Source: Emergomyces orientalis (taxonomy: Eukaryota > Ascomycota > Eurotiomycetes > Onygenales > Ajellomycetaceae). From it: a DNA stretch of 64,000 nt. Shown in pieces: positions 44,598-56,732 of this stretch. The position numbers and the translations under genes are program-made. The DNA lies in assembly GCA_002110485.1 (NCBI GenBank), contig MOWL01000003.1:62001-126000 (forward strand), written 5' to 3'. Each line of letters begins with the position of its first letter. The first letter of the stretch is position 1. The notes below the pieces were generated by a model, which ran no database searches, had not been told where the DNA came from, and saw only the letters and a list, made by a program, of their open reading frames with translations.

Positions 44598-47243
44598 ATG
44601 TATCTGCCCCGGAGCCTTATCTCCCAGCTGTACCTTAACCTCCTACGATCCCATCATCCTCTCTCGCCGCCTGTATTGATCCTCGCCGCCCTTGAGCCGG
44701 ATGCGCTGTGTGCCTGTCGAATCTTGACGACATTACTCAAACGAGATTATATTCCTCATAAAATACAACCAATTAACGGCTATGGCGATTTGTCCCGTGC
44801 TGGGGAAGAGCTGGTTCGTCCCATGCGAACTACGGAGGGAGGAAGCGGGGGGGTGGTCGTCTGTATGGGCGTAGGAGGCCTAGTAGATTTGAGTGATATA
44901 CTAGGCCTCGATGTGGATGAGGCGGGAAGCATGGGCGGAGTTGAAGTCTGGGTCATCGATGCAAGACGACCGTGGAATTTGGGGAATGTTTTTGGAGGAC
45001 ATGGTGGACGAGCTGGCATGGACGAGCAAGATCCAAATCAGAGGCGCAAGAGTATTGCTTTGAATAAAGGATGTATCACGCCATCTTATAAGTCTAATGA
45101 AGGAGGAATAATCGTTTTTGATGATGGCGACATCGAGGAAGAATTAACGGCGGAAAGGGAAGCCTACTGCGCCCTTCTGGAAATGCCCGAGTTGGATGAT
45201 GACGGTGGAGATAGTGACGATTCTGATAATACTACGGACTTAGTTGAGGAGTCTAGGCCTCATACAAAGAAAAGAAAGTCATGGTCGGGTCGTGACGACG
45301 ATGATGATCAGTCTGATGACGAAGGGCCACCGCGACGGAGACGCAGAAGCAACTCTGTTCGTATTATATATCACAATCGATTTTAAGACAGGGACTAATA
45401 GCTATCGTAGGGATCTTTTATAACATCACCAACTCATTACCCACGCCAACCACGAGATTCCTCCCAGTCATCTCGCTCGCCATCACCGTCATCAGGCTCG
45501 GAATCTCCAGCCGCGCCAAAACAACCCTCGGCGCGTACTTTACGGCGTCGGTTGGTACGACTAAAACGAAAACATGAAGGTGTTTTACGAGCATATTACT
45601 CCCTAGGTACATCATATTCCGAACCAATATCATCCCTATTATATTCGCTTGCATCTGAACTTGGCCGGGAAGACAACGACCTTCTATGGCTTGCAATTGT
45701 TGGGGTATCCAGCCTAGAGCTATCCGGACGAACCATGGCCGGTGTAGGCATATCTAATGCGTCGGAGTCTGGAGGCTCAGCTGGCTGGGGAGGTGAGCGA
45801 GGTGAGCGTATCAGGCAGGTTCTTCGAGACGAAGTTCGTCGATTAAACCCGCCCGAATTTTCCGAGACGGGCCGCGAAGTCATCAGAAGCGAAATTAGTG
45901 GAGTTATGCCCACCACTGGCCGCTCACCTACCGATACCTCGATCCTGCTTTCGCCGGAACCGCGTTTCCTACTTGTTCGCCATTGGTCTCTGTATGAAAG
46001 TATGCTTCACAGTCCGTATCTGGCAGCTAGACTTCACGTCTGGACCGAAAATGGGCGAAAGCGCCTCCACAAACTTCTCGCTAAAATGGGTGTAAGCCTG
46101 AGCCAGTGTCATCAGAATTATACTCATATGGACATGGAACTCAAACGCGGCTTGCGGCAAAAACTGCTCAAATATGCCCCATTGTACGGGCTGGAGGGGC
46201 TGGTACCCCCAACCTCTTCGGGTGCAGAATTCGGCAATTTTGCAGGCTGGGGATTTGTACGAAGTTGGGGCTGGAAGGCATGCCTGTCCGCCACGGACGT
46301 TGGTGTGATAATTGGCGCTATCCTCGAAGTCGGGAAAATAGACCCGACCTCTTCGGATAGTGATCGTCATCGTTTCCAAAAAGCTACCCGGGAAAAAGAT
46401 GACGGTACGGCGAATGACGTTTCCGACCCAGACTCAGATTCTTCGCACATCCTTGCCCGTTTCTGGAGTGCCTACGATGCGATTTCCTTAACATCATCCG
46501 AATCCCCAACGAATCTTCTCAGCTCTCTACCCCTTGCACAACACCTCCATCGTGCAATCTTGCGCACGGGTACCTCACTACTTTCCAAACACCAAATCCG
46601 ACATCTGCGTGCGTTTAGAATTGCGGTGGTCAAGGACGGCCCAGATGTGAAACTTTTCACAAACCCCGGCGCGTTGACTAAGCTCGCGCTTTGGGTCGGA
46701 GAAGCCGTTCGTGTGCAAGAGCAGGAAAAAGGAGATGGTATGAAGGTTGGCGGCAAACGGGCAGTCGGAACGCCACTCGTCCTGGCTGGCTTGGACGAGG
46801 ACAGGAATGTCTACGTAGTGGTTGGAACCGGTGGAGGTGGAGGGGTGGTGGATTTCGCGGCTCTCGCGCAGCGCCGTGATGAGAAGCAGAAGAAGAAGGA
46901 AATGCAGGAGAAGAAGAGGGCGGAAATGGAGGAGAGGCGGGCTAAGCGGGCCGCTGAGAGAGCGGAGCGTGGAGAGGATGAGGAAGATGAAACGGAGGAT
47001 GATGGCGATGATAACTCTTCGTCTTCTGGGTCTGATTCGGAGTCCGATGAGGATGATGAACATAGTAACATACACAGTCGAAGCATCGCGCGGAACCGTT
47101 TTGGAATTGCATTCCAAGAAGTTGTTCATGAGACGAATGCGCGGGTGAGAATTGACAGTTTCGAGCATTGTGTTGTGGAAGTGCAGAAGGAAGATTTGGG
47201 CGGATTTCTTGAGGCGCTGAGTTTCCGAAGTGTGGTTGGGTAA
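44598..47243 (+). CDS. CDC45: DNA replication initiation factor Cdc45
   Basis: Two exons (44598-45356 and 45411-47243) join in phase to 863 residues. The N-terminus MYLPRSLISQLYLNLLRS and the DHH-like core (PVLILAALEPDALCACRILTTLLKRD; VWVIDARRPWNLGNVF) are diagnostic. A long acidic insert with DDDGGDSDDSDN and a basic RPHTKKRKSW patch follows. The second exon has LWLAIVGVSSLELSG, QCHQNYTHMD, LKYAPLYGLEGLVPP and a C-terminal SFEHCVVEVQKEDLGGFLEALSF. A charged coiled-coil region of about 60 residues precedes the C-terminus. Cdc45 joins Mcm2-7 and GINS to form the replicative helicase. The intron uses an unusual GTTCGT donor. Confidence 0.96.
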
Positions 47244-47649
47244 TATGTATGGCGCTGCACGATGCCAGTCATATACATTGTTTTGCAATCCTGCCGCAGA
47301 TTTCTCACAGCTTCATTTCAAATCCACTGATAATCCCAGTGTTCTGCACTCATTGTCTTCCGTGTCATTCTCCCTTCCACCCTAGTCACTCCATCCATCA
47401 CTTTGGCTACCTTTATCTCATCCCCGTTACGATAAAATCCAATCGTTTGCCCCATTACTCTCCAGAAATTTCCAGCGTCTGCCATTCGCAATATATTCAT
47501 CCTCCTCCCCCACCGCTGGCCTTCCCCCCAAAACCTTTTCTCTCCTTTTACAACTCCCAACCTCCCCTTTTCACGACGCTTCCACAGATTTCACGTTTCT
47601 TTTCGCGTTCTTTTACAGTAGTATATACCAATTTTTCAATTTTTCATCA

Positions 47650-47686
<37 letters not shown>

Positions 47687-48427
47687 GAGTATGGCCTGCG
47701 GTTTCATTTCGTTTAATCTCTTCCTTGTTTCTATCTTCCCTTGTTACGAAAGCAAATATAAAGACCTGTATATAGCGTTGGGGTGGTGTGGAGGATACGG
47801 AAGGCCATGGGACGGTTATTGTTGGGGTTCCTATAACGATTGTCCTTTTTTTGTTTCGTTCTTATTTTCTAATTTTTGTTTCTGCTTCTCTCTTTTCGTC
47901 CCCCGTCCTAGCTACAAGATGGAATGGAGTGTTTTGTATGGAAGAAAGTAATACATATGAAGGGTGGGTATCCTTTTTACTTCTTTTTTCCGCCGAAACA
48001 CTACGGTGCTGTTTTCACACATCTTTTGCGGTTGCATTGTGACTTTGGTTCTTTTTGGTTCATGGATGTCTTTCACACTTTTTGGTTGTCAAATTTGTTC
48101 CGTCTGTCTGTTTTAGCAGCTCTCCCTATATAGTATCTCGGAGTTAATACATGTGCTGAAGTAATAGAGAGATATAGATTATACTGGTTTTTGATATGTG
48201 CGGGAGGATGGTGAATGTTCTAAGAAGTTGAATGCGTAAATCTTTTAGCCTTGCCAACAGGGGATATAGGAACGTATATACAATTTTTCGCTCTCGCTAG
48301 CTAATTCAGAGAGAGAAAATAGGGCGAATAAAAGGAGAGATATAGATGTCTAGAATCAGAGGTAGAAGAGAAACGATGTGCGCCAAATAAAACTATAATG
48401 TAACGAAATACTAGAATTGAAATGCGG
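47244..48427. other. Convergent intergenic region with a long T tract
   Basis: About 1.2 kb between the 3' ends of CDC45 and GPI8. It is T-rich on the plus strand with a 44-base T run at 47652-47695. Frames here are Phe-rich artefacts. Confidence 0.55.
47652..47695 (+). repeat. 44-base poly-T tract
   Basis: An uninterrupted run of 44 T residues between two convergent genes. It could be a retained poly-A-type insertion or simple slippage; no target duplication was noticed around it. Confidence 0.9.
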
Positions 48428-49633
48428 CTATGACTTCCCAAGCAAGGAACCAACAAACCAGACTGCCCCTAGACTCGTTAAAACAGACAGTCCCACAAGC
48501 CGATTGGTCCAGCTTTTCGAGTCATCCATTTTCATGGCACCAGGGGAGGTCTGGTACGGAGTGCGAGTGGTGCCTTGCCTTGTTACGTCGTCGCTCGTGT
48601 TGTTTCGAATCGATTCTGGCGATGAATGTGCATGGACCTGTGGTTCCTGTTGTCTCCATTCCTCAACTAGCCTAGCAATAGCCACAAGATCCTCCTTCAG
48701 CGACCCAGCCTCCGCCGTCGCATTCCCATTATCCCCCTCGACATCGACGTTCTGCACATTTCCGAAGAAATCCATAACGATACGCCGCCTACCCTCAGAT
48801 TCACCGCCAGGGAATAAATCCCATCGTACCCCAGGCTGGGAATGAATCTTCGATTCATCGTAAGAATCAAAGAGGTCGCCTAGAGTCCGCTTCGAATTCT
48901 GGTTCGTAACCTGCGTTTCCAGAAATTCTAGAATGTAGTATGTCCAGCGGTCAATGACCGCAACTCCCACGTCGCTGTCGGCATGGTGGGAGTAGGAGGA
49001 CTGGGAGAGGGCGCTGGAACCCGTGGCGATGATGTTGGGGGAGTAGAAGTGGGTGTACATAGTATTAGCCTGGCAGGTATCGATCATAAAGAGCAGTTCC
49101 CGGTATCGTTTTTTCTCCCACATCTGCCCAAACGCATCAGCCAAATCCCACGCGCCAATTTCCTCCGAGTCCTGGAATTTCAAGAACTGGTCCCCGCCGT
49201 GTCCGGTCATGTATACGAGGACGTTGCTTCCCGCATCGGATCCTAGACGCTTGCTGCGGGGCACGTCGTCGCCTAACCGGTCGGTTAAGAGTCGGATGAA
49301 ACTTTCCACAGTCACTTCATAGCCACGATAGTCCACCTCTATGTTATCACCGTAGAGGTCCAGAGCGCGGTCCGCGTTGTTATATACCGTTCCAGGGAAT
49401 GCGTTGCGTGGGTTGCAGGCCATGTCATCTGGTAACATCAGGATGATTTGGGAATCGGGGATCCCGAGTCGTTTGACTGTGCGGTAGAGGGAGAGAACAT
49501 TGGCGAGGTGGCGGTAATTGAACCAAAATCGGGAGGTACCGACTAGGACAGCCCAATTGGAGGTGTGTTCTGCAGAGGCGAGGAGGGAGAGGGAGAGGGA
49601 GACGAGGGCGGAGAGGGCGGGAAGGAGGCGCAT
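48428..49633 (-). CDS. GPI8: GPI-anchor transamidase catalytic subunit
   Basis: An intronless frame of 401 residues. It has a signal peptide (1-21, ending LLASAE), a C13 peptidase domain starting NWAVLVGTSRFWFNYRHLAN, and a C-terminal membrane segment (about 378-397, LVGLSVLTSLGAVWFVGSLL). The catalytic pair is present: His145 in MTGHGG and Cys187 in IDTCQA. Gpi8 cleaves the C-terminal signal of precursor proteins in the ER lumen and transfers the preassembled GPI lipid; it works in a complex with Gaa1, Gpi16, Gpi17 and Gab1. Length and motif spacing are normal. The gene is divergent from the F-box gene. Confidence 0.97.
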   Translation of the reverse strand: MRLLPALSALVSLSLSLLASAEHTSNWAVLVGTSRFWFNYRHLANVLSLYRTVKRLGIPDSQIILMLPDDMACNPRNAFPGTVYNNADRALDLYGDNIEVDYRGYEVTVESFIRLLTDRLGDDVPRSKRLGSDAGSNVLVYMTGHGGDQFLKFQDSEEIGAWDLADAFGQMWEKKRYRELLFMIDTCQANTMYTHFYSPNIIATGSSALSQSSYSHHADSDVGVAVIDRWTYYILEFLETQVTNQNSKRTLGDLFDSYDESKIHSQPGVRWDLFPGGESEGRRRIVMDFFGNVQNVDVEGDNGNATAEAGSLKEDLVAIARLVEEWRQQEPQVHAHSSPESIRNNTSDDVTRQGTTRTPYQTSPGAMKMDDSKSWTNRLVGLSVLTSLGAVWFVGSLLGKS

Positions 49634-50648
49634 GGTGGAGATGGGAGGGAGGATAAAGTAGTACAGCTCAGCTCATGGGGATGGATGTATATGTATGCAG
49701 ACTGAGCGATAGTACGTGCAATATATATATCAAAAAGCAGTCCGAAGTTGAGGTGAGGTTCTGGACACTTCCGTTTTGGGTAGTGGATGCGATGGCAGCG
49801 AGGCAGAAGAACCCTTGGAAGTCGCCGCACGCTACCTAGTAGGTAAGAGTGACCTGGATCCGCATACAATCTAGCGTGGGCCGACATGTACCCGTTGCCT
49901 GGGCTCTTTCCTGGGCTTGAATCTTGAGCGGGCGCCAACAAACAAACACAACATTAACTGAACCTGACTAAACTTATTTACCATCTTCGTGTTTCTCGGT
50001 TTCAACCTCAACCTCAACCTGAACCTGAACCTGAACCTCATTCTCTTTTCTTCTCTTCTCTTCTCTTCTCTTCTTCTTCTCTTCTTCTTCTTCACTTCTT
50101 CGACTTCTTAGATTCACTCATTCTGCTTCTATTCGCCTGGTCTGTGGTCATATCTCTCTTCAGATAGATAAAACTTTAACTGTTTTGACTGTGATTGCTC
50201 TGATTACAACACTGCTGGTACTGAGCTACATAGCTTGCTTGCCTGTTGCACTTTACTTATACCTGCTGTTGGCTGATGCCTATTCATCTTCGTCATACTC
50301 ATACTATTTAACAGCAATACAAGAGTCTACAGTAGCCGCTATCTTGACCATCTTAGCTTGCAACTAGTGTTTCCGTATGTTGTGTCTGAGGAAAAAACTG
50401 ACCTAGCGAGCCTGTCGATCTTTTGCTGGTTCATCTCATTATATGGTTCACATTTTTATTCCGTCAATCACGTTTATCTTTTTTATGTTGATGACTATTA
50501 TTTCCAGTTCAACCCCCCCTTCTCTCTTCTGCTATTTGTTATTGTGTGGATGTATCTTTCTAGAAGGATTACTGAAAACACCTTGATCGGTTCCTTCTGC
50601 AGCTTATAGAGTTGACAGTTGGCTGTTTGGATCAGCCCCCGCCCTTCG
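49634..50648. other. Divergent promoter region with simple repeats
   Basis: About 1 kb between GPI8 and the F-box gene. It contains six AACCTS hexamers (50004-50039) followed by a TTCTC/TTC-rich pyrimidine tract to about 50100. Short hydrophobic frames after 50185 have no homologue that I recognise. Confidence 0.5.
50004..50099 (+). repeat. Hexamer repeat and CT-rich tract
   Basis: Six tandem AACCTC/AACCTG units (50004-50039) are followed by a TTCTC/CTTCTT tract. Pyrimidine tracts of this kind are common upstream of fungal transcription start sites, so it may belong to the F-box gene promoter. Confidence 0.75.
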
Positions 50649-53600
50649 ATGTCTTCATCAGTTAATGGCTTCGGTGCTTCGCCATATGAGAAACGGTCAA
50701 AAAAACCACCAATACTACGTCTTCCCCCAGAAACGCTTAATGCCATATTTGCTTATGTGAGTACTTTGCAAACCTCGCCCATGAATCATAAAGCTATGGT
50801 TTTAGCTTCTCCCATGTGCGCCCTGATGTCATGTTTGCTAACACATATATTTCTCGCCTCTGTCAGGCATCTTCTTCGGATTTAGTTAACCTTGCCCTCG
50901 TCTCAAAACCCTTCCGTGACTTAGCTGCAGCCCAGCTCTACCGCACTTTAAGCCATGTTTTTGACGAACGTGACACAGGACAACTGGCGGTGGATCGTCT
51001 CGCTAGTGTTTTGGATACCTTGACAACGAGTGACTACAACTATGCCGCATATATTAAGGAAATATCTCTGGATACAGTACAAGGCAGCCAGATAGGAGCG
51101 AGGGTGGCTTTGGAATTCAAGCATGGATCCAGCTGTGGGAAATTTTTGAACACACTGCTGCTGGCAAGTATAAAAAAGATAGAGGCTCTGGAAAGTTTCC
51201 GGTAAGTTACCTACCAGCTAGTTTTTTCTTGTGTAGTCAGTATTTTCTGACCTTGGTTTTAGGTGGAATGTTCGTGTAGAGATCAGCCCCACTATCTTTG
51301 CAACTCTGGGCAAGCACTCAAGCCTCCAAAATGTCCATGTTAGATTGCAGGAAGGGTTATCTATGCACTCATCCTCGCTAATGCCACCTTCGTCGAGCCC
51401 ATTTACGTTTACTGCCTCTCCCACTGCCTCTTTACCGCACCACCAACAATACTACCTTCATCACCATCATCCGCCACCTCCTCCAGTTGGCTTCCTGGTG
51501 AATAGAGATATAAGACCAGCCAAGAGGTTGAATACTCACAAGTTTCAGACTATAGCCCGAAATTTCTCCATGTTTTCCAGTTTGAAAAGCCTAGCGGTTC
51601 TAGATATGGATACCCTTGAGTATATTCCAGAGATTGCGGAATGTATTTCATCATCGTCAACCACTCTTAAAACTCTGAAGCTTTCCTTCTCGGAAGCATT
51701 GGCGCTCAAAGCTCGAAAGAAGACCGTTGTGGATGTATCGGACACGGATACCGCACAAGAAGACGACGATGGCGGGTTTATAAACGACCCATTGATCCCA
51801 TCCCCAGCCCCTCCACCACCTGTAATATCGCAATCCCCATTCGGAAATACTTCCACATCAAATGATGCTGATGTGCGTCTTGAACGTGCTGCCCAGGAAA
51901 AGGCTCTTGCCCGAATTTTTGGGCTGGAAAAGGAGACTGCTGTACAGAAGAGGCTCGAGAAAGTCGCGGACCGTGCAATTGCCAATGCAGACAAAGAAAT
52001 TCAGTCTGCGCTCAAGTCATCGAAACATGATGTTGATCGAAAATTTGTGGAAAATTTGTCCGCAGTCGTACGCGGGCTGGTACAGAGCAAGGGCGCCTAC
52101 GCTGGCTCGTCTAAGGGCATAAAGGCTCTTGAGAAAATCGAGAAAGCAGCTGCCGTGTACCTCGAGAAGAAGGAATCTACGGATGGCCTTCGGAAGGAGA
52201 AGAAGAAAACATTCACTAGTCAAAAGCATTCTCATAAAACCTCAGGCGTCCCAAATCAAGCGGGATTATTCGGCACATATAACACGTCGTCGCCCAAATC
52301 CCCTTTTAGTTTTGACGAAATATCCCCACTCGTGCAATATCCTGGTATGGTGTACCCACCACCGCCATCACAGCTTCCACCACCGAGCAAACCCCTATTC
52401 CCTTACCCTCCAGGCTCTCCATATGCTCCCCATGGGTTTACGCATAAAAGCAATGCCCTGCATCCAGGAAAACCGGCCCCCAATTGGAAACCTACCGGTA
52501 AGGTTTTTATTGATCATTCATCATCCACTTCCGACGCCGGCGAGAGTACTTTCAACAAGTCCTTCCTAGATAACACGCCGAATGAAGCTCCCCAACAGCC
52601 AACATCTATTCTGAAGCCGGCGGAAAAAAAGTTCGAGGGCGAATTGCAGGATATGGTTGATATCGAACACCCTGATGAAGTGAGTGGCGAAGATGACGAG
52701 GATCAGGAGTTTCTCGATCCGACTGATAGCTCTGCAGAGGATGAAACTCCAACTCCATACTTGAGGGATGAGCTGAATGGGTCCCAGGCCAACGGACTCC
52801 ATTTTGATGCAGAAGGGCATGCATCAGGTTCAACACGTAAAGGGAAGCAACCTATTAGGGGTTCCGGCGATACATGGCTGACCAGCGCACCCACTTCTGT
52901 TGCACATCCAGATATCGAAACTATGGGGACTATGGAGGATAGCGAAGATGCCATCCAAGCGTATATTCGCCTACACCATGGAATCCCCGTGGAAAGTCTA
53001 TCCATTTACCTGATCCCCGTGAAACCTTCCGTGCTCTGTCGAGCCATCAACATCTCCTCACTGAAGCATCTCTGCCTTTTAAACGTGGGGCCCCAACGCC
53101 CATTTTGGGCCATGCTCTCCAAGTTACACAAAACCACCCCGCTTCAAATAACGTCCGTCCATACCGATAATGTCACGCCCAGCCTTTTAGCATTTTTGAA
53201 TGGCTTGAGCTACCTGGAGGAGCTCTTCATGGTGGAACGGGGCAACCAATCGAAAGTCGAGTCCTTCGCGCCCAAGACACAAGTGGTAATTGAAGATATC
53301 CAGACACAGGTCCTCGCAAAGCATGCGAAGCATCTGAAGCGGTTGATGATCCGAAACGACGACGATTCGAGCTGGGCGTTGAATAGAGAATCTGTCACGC
53401 TCATTGGTAGACATGGATCAGCGCTGAAGGAGCTGGTTGTCGCCTTGACCTCGCCTAATTTTGTACGTATTCAAGATATTCATACTACTTCCTCCTGCGC
53501 GGTCATATATCCCCCTTCCCACCTAACGTACAATCTATATACTAACGAAAGCTAACAATCAAAACAGCACTTACTCATGCAACACCTGAATGGCCTTCGC

Positions 53601-54089
53601 TCTCTTCAGGTCCTCCACATCCTCTTCACCCAAAGCGATTACTGCAGCGTTGTACTCCGTGAAATCAGACTGTGTGCCACCGATAGCGTCATCCAGCGCC
53701 CACATCTGCAAATAGAATACATCGCAGTCAGCTACGCTATGAACGGGCCTACTGGAACCACCGTTTCGCACCTGGAGCGCAGTCCGCCTTGCCCTTCCTC
53801 GCGCTCAAAAGCTGGAAGTAAAAAAGTGGGTTCACGGCTTTACGAAAACGATGATGCGGATGCGGACGGTGACGGTTTCGGCGCATCATCCACCGCTTGT
53901 CGTGGTGCTAGAAATCCTAAAGGCAAAGGGAAAGAAGTGCATGTTTCGTGGGAGGTGGATGGGAGTGTGGACGATGATGATGATGTGGAGGAAGGGCAGG
54001 GTCAGGTAACGGTTCATGACGGGGTGAAGCTTCGGGATGTCACCTGGGTTAAGGTTTGGCAGAAAGAGATGTGGGATTTGAAGCTTTGA
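50649..54089 (+). CDS. F-box domain protein with large disordered insert
   Basis: Four exons (50649-50756, 50867-51201, 51263-53462, 53568-54089) join in phase to 1054 residues. An F-box starts near residue 26 (PPILRLPPETLNAIFAY, then DLVNLALVSKPFRDLAAAQLYRTLS) and is split by the first intron. A leucine-rich part (VHVRLQEG..., MFSSLKSLAVLDMDTLEYIPEIAECI) continues after a 450-residue low-complexity insert with ALARIFGLEKETAVQKRLEK-type helices and acidic stretches. Leucine-rich units return in ISSLKHLCLLNVGPQRPFW and LNGLSYLEELFMV. The C-terminus is acidic, with DDADADGDG. It is a probable SCF ubiquitin-ligase receptor; the substrate is unknown. An ATG at 50619 in frame would add ten residues. 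Confidence 0.85.
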
Positions 54090-55037
54090 TTTCAATATTG
54101 GTGAGGAGAAGGAAGGGTGGGTGAAGGAAAGGGGAAAGGGAAGGGGGAAAGATGTCACCTCATTCCGGTCAACGACCAAACATTCCTTGCTGTTTCTGGT
54201 TTTCTTTCTTTTGTTCCATGCATTTCTCTGCCCCCTCTTGTTCCTGATAACCTCAGCCCACTGCTACATGTAGCCTTGACACTACTTCCCCGATTACGCC
54301 GAATTTCGTTTCCCCGTACCTTGTGCTTTTAATTGATTGCTCTATTACTTTTCAGCATTCTGCCTAGTCTGTTCTCCTGGATTCTTCCTATAGTTCCCCT
54401 GAAAATGCCGGTTGATATCACAATTTTAGGTGAGAATTAGAGACGATAGGAAGTATAAGTGATGGAGGGGAAAGGCGAGTTAACTTAGGACGTTGAAGTT
54501 CGTGATACCGCAAAATCCGCAGGAAATAGAGATAGGTCGGTGGACTGAGAATGGGAATGGGAAGCAAACCACATTTTCTGAGAGGTGACGTTTGGCCTTA
54601 TGTTGTTTGTCTTTTCCACTGCTGATGATGTTGAAGATAATGAGCCATGTTTTCAACAGAAGATAAATGATGATGAATCTTAATTTAGACAATGGAGTTT
54701 CTTCAAGCTTTGGCCTATAGCTACTGTTTTGTTCATCTTCAAATTTAATCTCCCCATGAAGTTCCCCGTGAATCCTTTGTGTGGTTATAGAGCCGCTAAG
54801 GGCACTTCTGCCGTTTCTGCCGCTGCTGCCGCAAATAAGGTTTAGCTTGTGGTCAAAGGCTCTGCTTACGTGATCCCGATGTTGTCACTGCCTAAAATTA
54901 TATTATATCAATCGTATCAACTGTCAAGCCCACAGGCGCAAAGCCGTATAGAGCACGATCGTTTCTCTCCTCCTAGCAGAGATATTTTTTTCTAATCTTA
55001 TCTGATATCTTGCATTTTGCATTTATATCCCGCAGCG
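54090..55037. other. Intergenic region
   Basis: About 950 bases between the F-box gene and the LSO2/CCDC124 gene. No gene was seen. The sequence 54780-55030 is the likely promoter and leader of the latter. Confidence 0.5.
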
Positions 55038-55945
55038 ATGGCGGGAAAGAAGGGCGCCGAAAACACCAAGAAGGCGGCGGGCAATGCGAGAGTATGATTT
55101 TTAAACCCCTCCAAAGAGGTAGCGAAAAATATTTATGATAGTATGGATAACTAACCAAGTACTCCAATAGAAAGCCGAAGCGGCTGCGCAGAAAGAAGCT
55201 GCTGCAAATGCTAGATTAGCTGAAGAGGAAGCCCGCGAGTGGTCCAAGGGATCGAAATTGAATTCAAAGAAGTATAGCTACCCATCCCCCCCAAGTGTCA
55301 AGCTCATGATAAAACGGACTTATATAATTACACTATTACACGAAAAAGGAGAAAAAAATTAGCTCTAACAAACCACATTCCAGGGACCAAACCGAAGCTA
55401 AAAAAGCAGAAGCAGCCCGTAAAAAAGCCGAGCGCGAAGCCCAACTAGCCGCCGAAGAAGCCTCCCTACCCTCCAAACCTAAAGGCGCCGGCACCAAATC
55501 CGCCACGAAAAAGAATGTTGGACCCGGAGCGGCTCGTGGCGGCACCCTCGATCTCTCCCAGCTCGACGACCCCGACGAGAAATCCACAGGCTACAAGAAG
55601 GCCACCCCGGCCCTCAACGCCAGTGGCATCGACAATGCGCTCGACGCCCTCTCCCTAACCACCGCGTCCGAGACGACCAAGATTGACCGCCACCCGGAGA
55701 GGAGATTTAAAGCTGCGTATGCTGCATTTGAAGCGCGCCGGTTGCCGGAGATTGAGCAAGAGCAACCAGGTCTGCGGAGGCAGCAGCGCATTGAAGTTGT
55801 GCGCAAGGAGTTTGAGAAGAGCGAAGAGAATCCGTTTAACCAGACTAATGTTGCGTTTGATGCGACGAGGGAGGAGGTGAGGGCTATTAAGGAGGCGGAG
55901 AAGAAGAAGATTGAGGGGCGGTTAGTGGGGAAGAGGGGTTTGTGA
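55038..55945 (+). CDS. LSO2: CCDC124/Lso2 family ribosome-associated protein
   Basis: Three exons (55038-55091, 55171-55271, 55384-55945) join in phase to 238 residues. It begins MAGKKGAENTKKAAGNARKAEAAAQKE, a highly charged Lys/Ala-rich coiled coil, and the C-terminal half has the family signature: ALDALSLT, then DRHPERRFKAAYAAFEARRLPEIEQE, then NPFNQTNVAFDATREEVRA. CCDC124 and yeast Lso2 bind the ribosomal subunit interface in nutrient-starved cells and help translation recover. The fungal form is longer than yeast Lso2 and close to human CCDC124 in length. The short 54-nt first exon encodes the basic N-terminus. Confidence 0.92.
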
Positions 55946-56732
55946 TTTTCGTTTTCTGTTTTATTGCTCGTGCTTTTTTCCCCCTTTTGGTTGATCTCTG
56001 GGGTTTTTGGGACTGGTTTAGCGGGCACGCTATTTCCCGCATATATATTATTACGGGGTTTTGTATTTTGCCTTTTGAGTGAAGGGTGATGGTTCGATGA
56101 TTATGGCATATGGGTATAGGTAGGAATATAGGTCTTCTCATTCCATTATTCAGGATAGATATTTCCCCGCTTGATTGTTTGTTTGGTACAAAACTGATGA
56201 CACCAAATGATGACCCCCAAAATGTGCACGTATTTTGATTTCAATAGACTAAATTCAATAATCAATGGAGAATTTCTCTGAAGATGATTCAAGTAAGAAA
56301 AAAATAAAATTAGGTGTCTATCTGTGTCACGACGTAGATTAAATAAGAATATTGTACATGTATATACAAACCCTAATACGCAGATGCCTTGGGGACAGTA
56401 ATTGGAAAGGAAGAAAGAAAACATTAAAAATGGAGCTCTAAAGTCGAGATTGTTAAACAAGTGACCCCCCCTCCGGATCCGACGACGTAGAAGCGCAATA
56501 TACAACACGAGGCGCGTGGCTGGTAGTGAGCGTGGAAGAAGGATAAGTGCGCTAAAAATAATACCTGCACGGATATAGATACAGTAACAGATCAAGATGA
56601 GGGAGAGGAATATGGTTAAAAAAAAAAAAGGGATAATGAAAATTGGCAGAGATTGGAAGAAAGGAAGCCAGTTGATTGAGGCAAAGGGAAAAGGAAGACC
56701 TCCAAAATCGAACGAGGACGGATCGTGACACA
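55946..56732. other. Convergent intergenic region
   Basis: About 790 AT-rich bases between the LSO2/CCDC124 and amylase 3' ends. A minus-strand frame of 196 codons at 56146-56736 is Phe/Leu/Ile-rich and has no recognisable feature, so it is treated as chance. Confidence 0.5.

Noticed and set aside
47249..48133. Several plus-strand frames after CDC45
   Set aside because: They are translations of T-rich untranslated sequence, including the poly-T run, and have no domain features.
50185..50609. Short hydrophobic frames upstream of the F-box gene
   Set aside because: They are Leu/Tyr/Phe-rich short frames in promoter sequence with no start context or homologue that I recognise.
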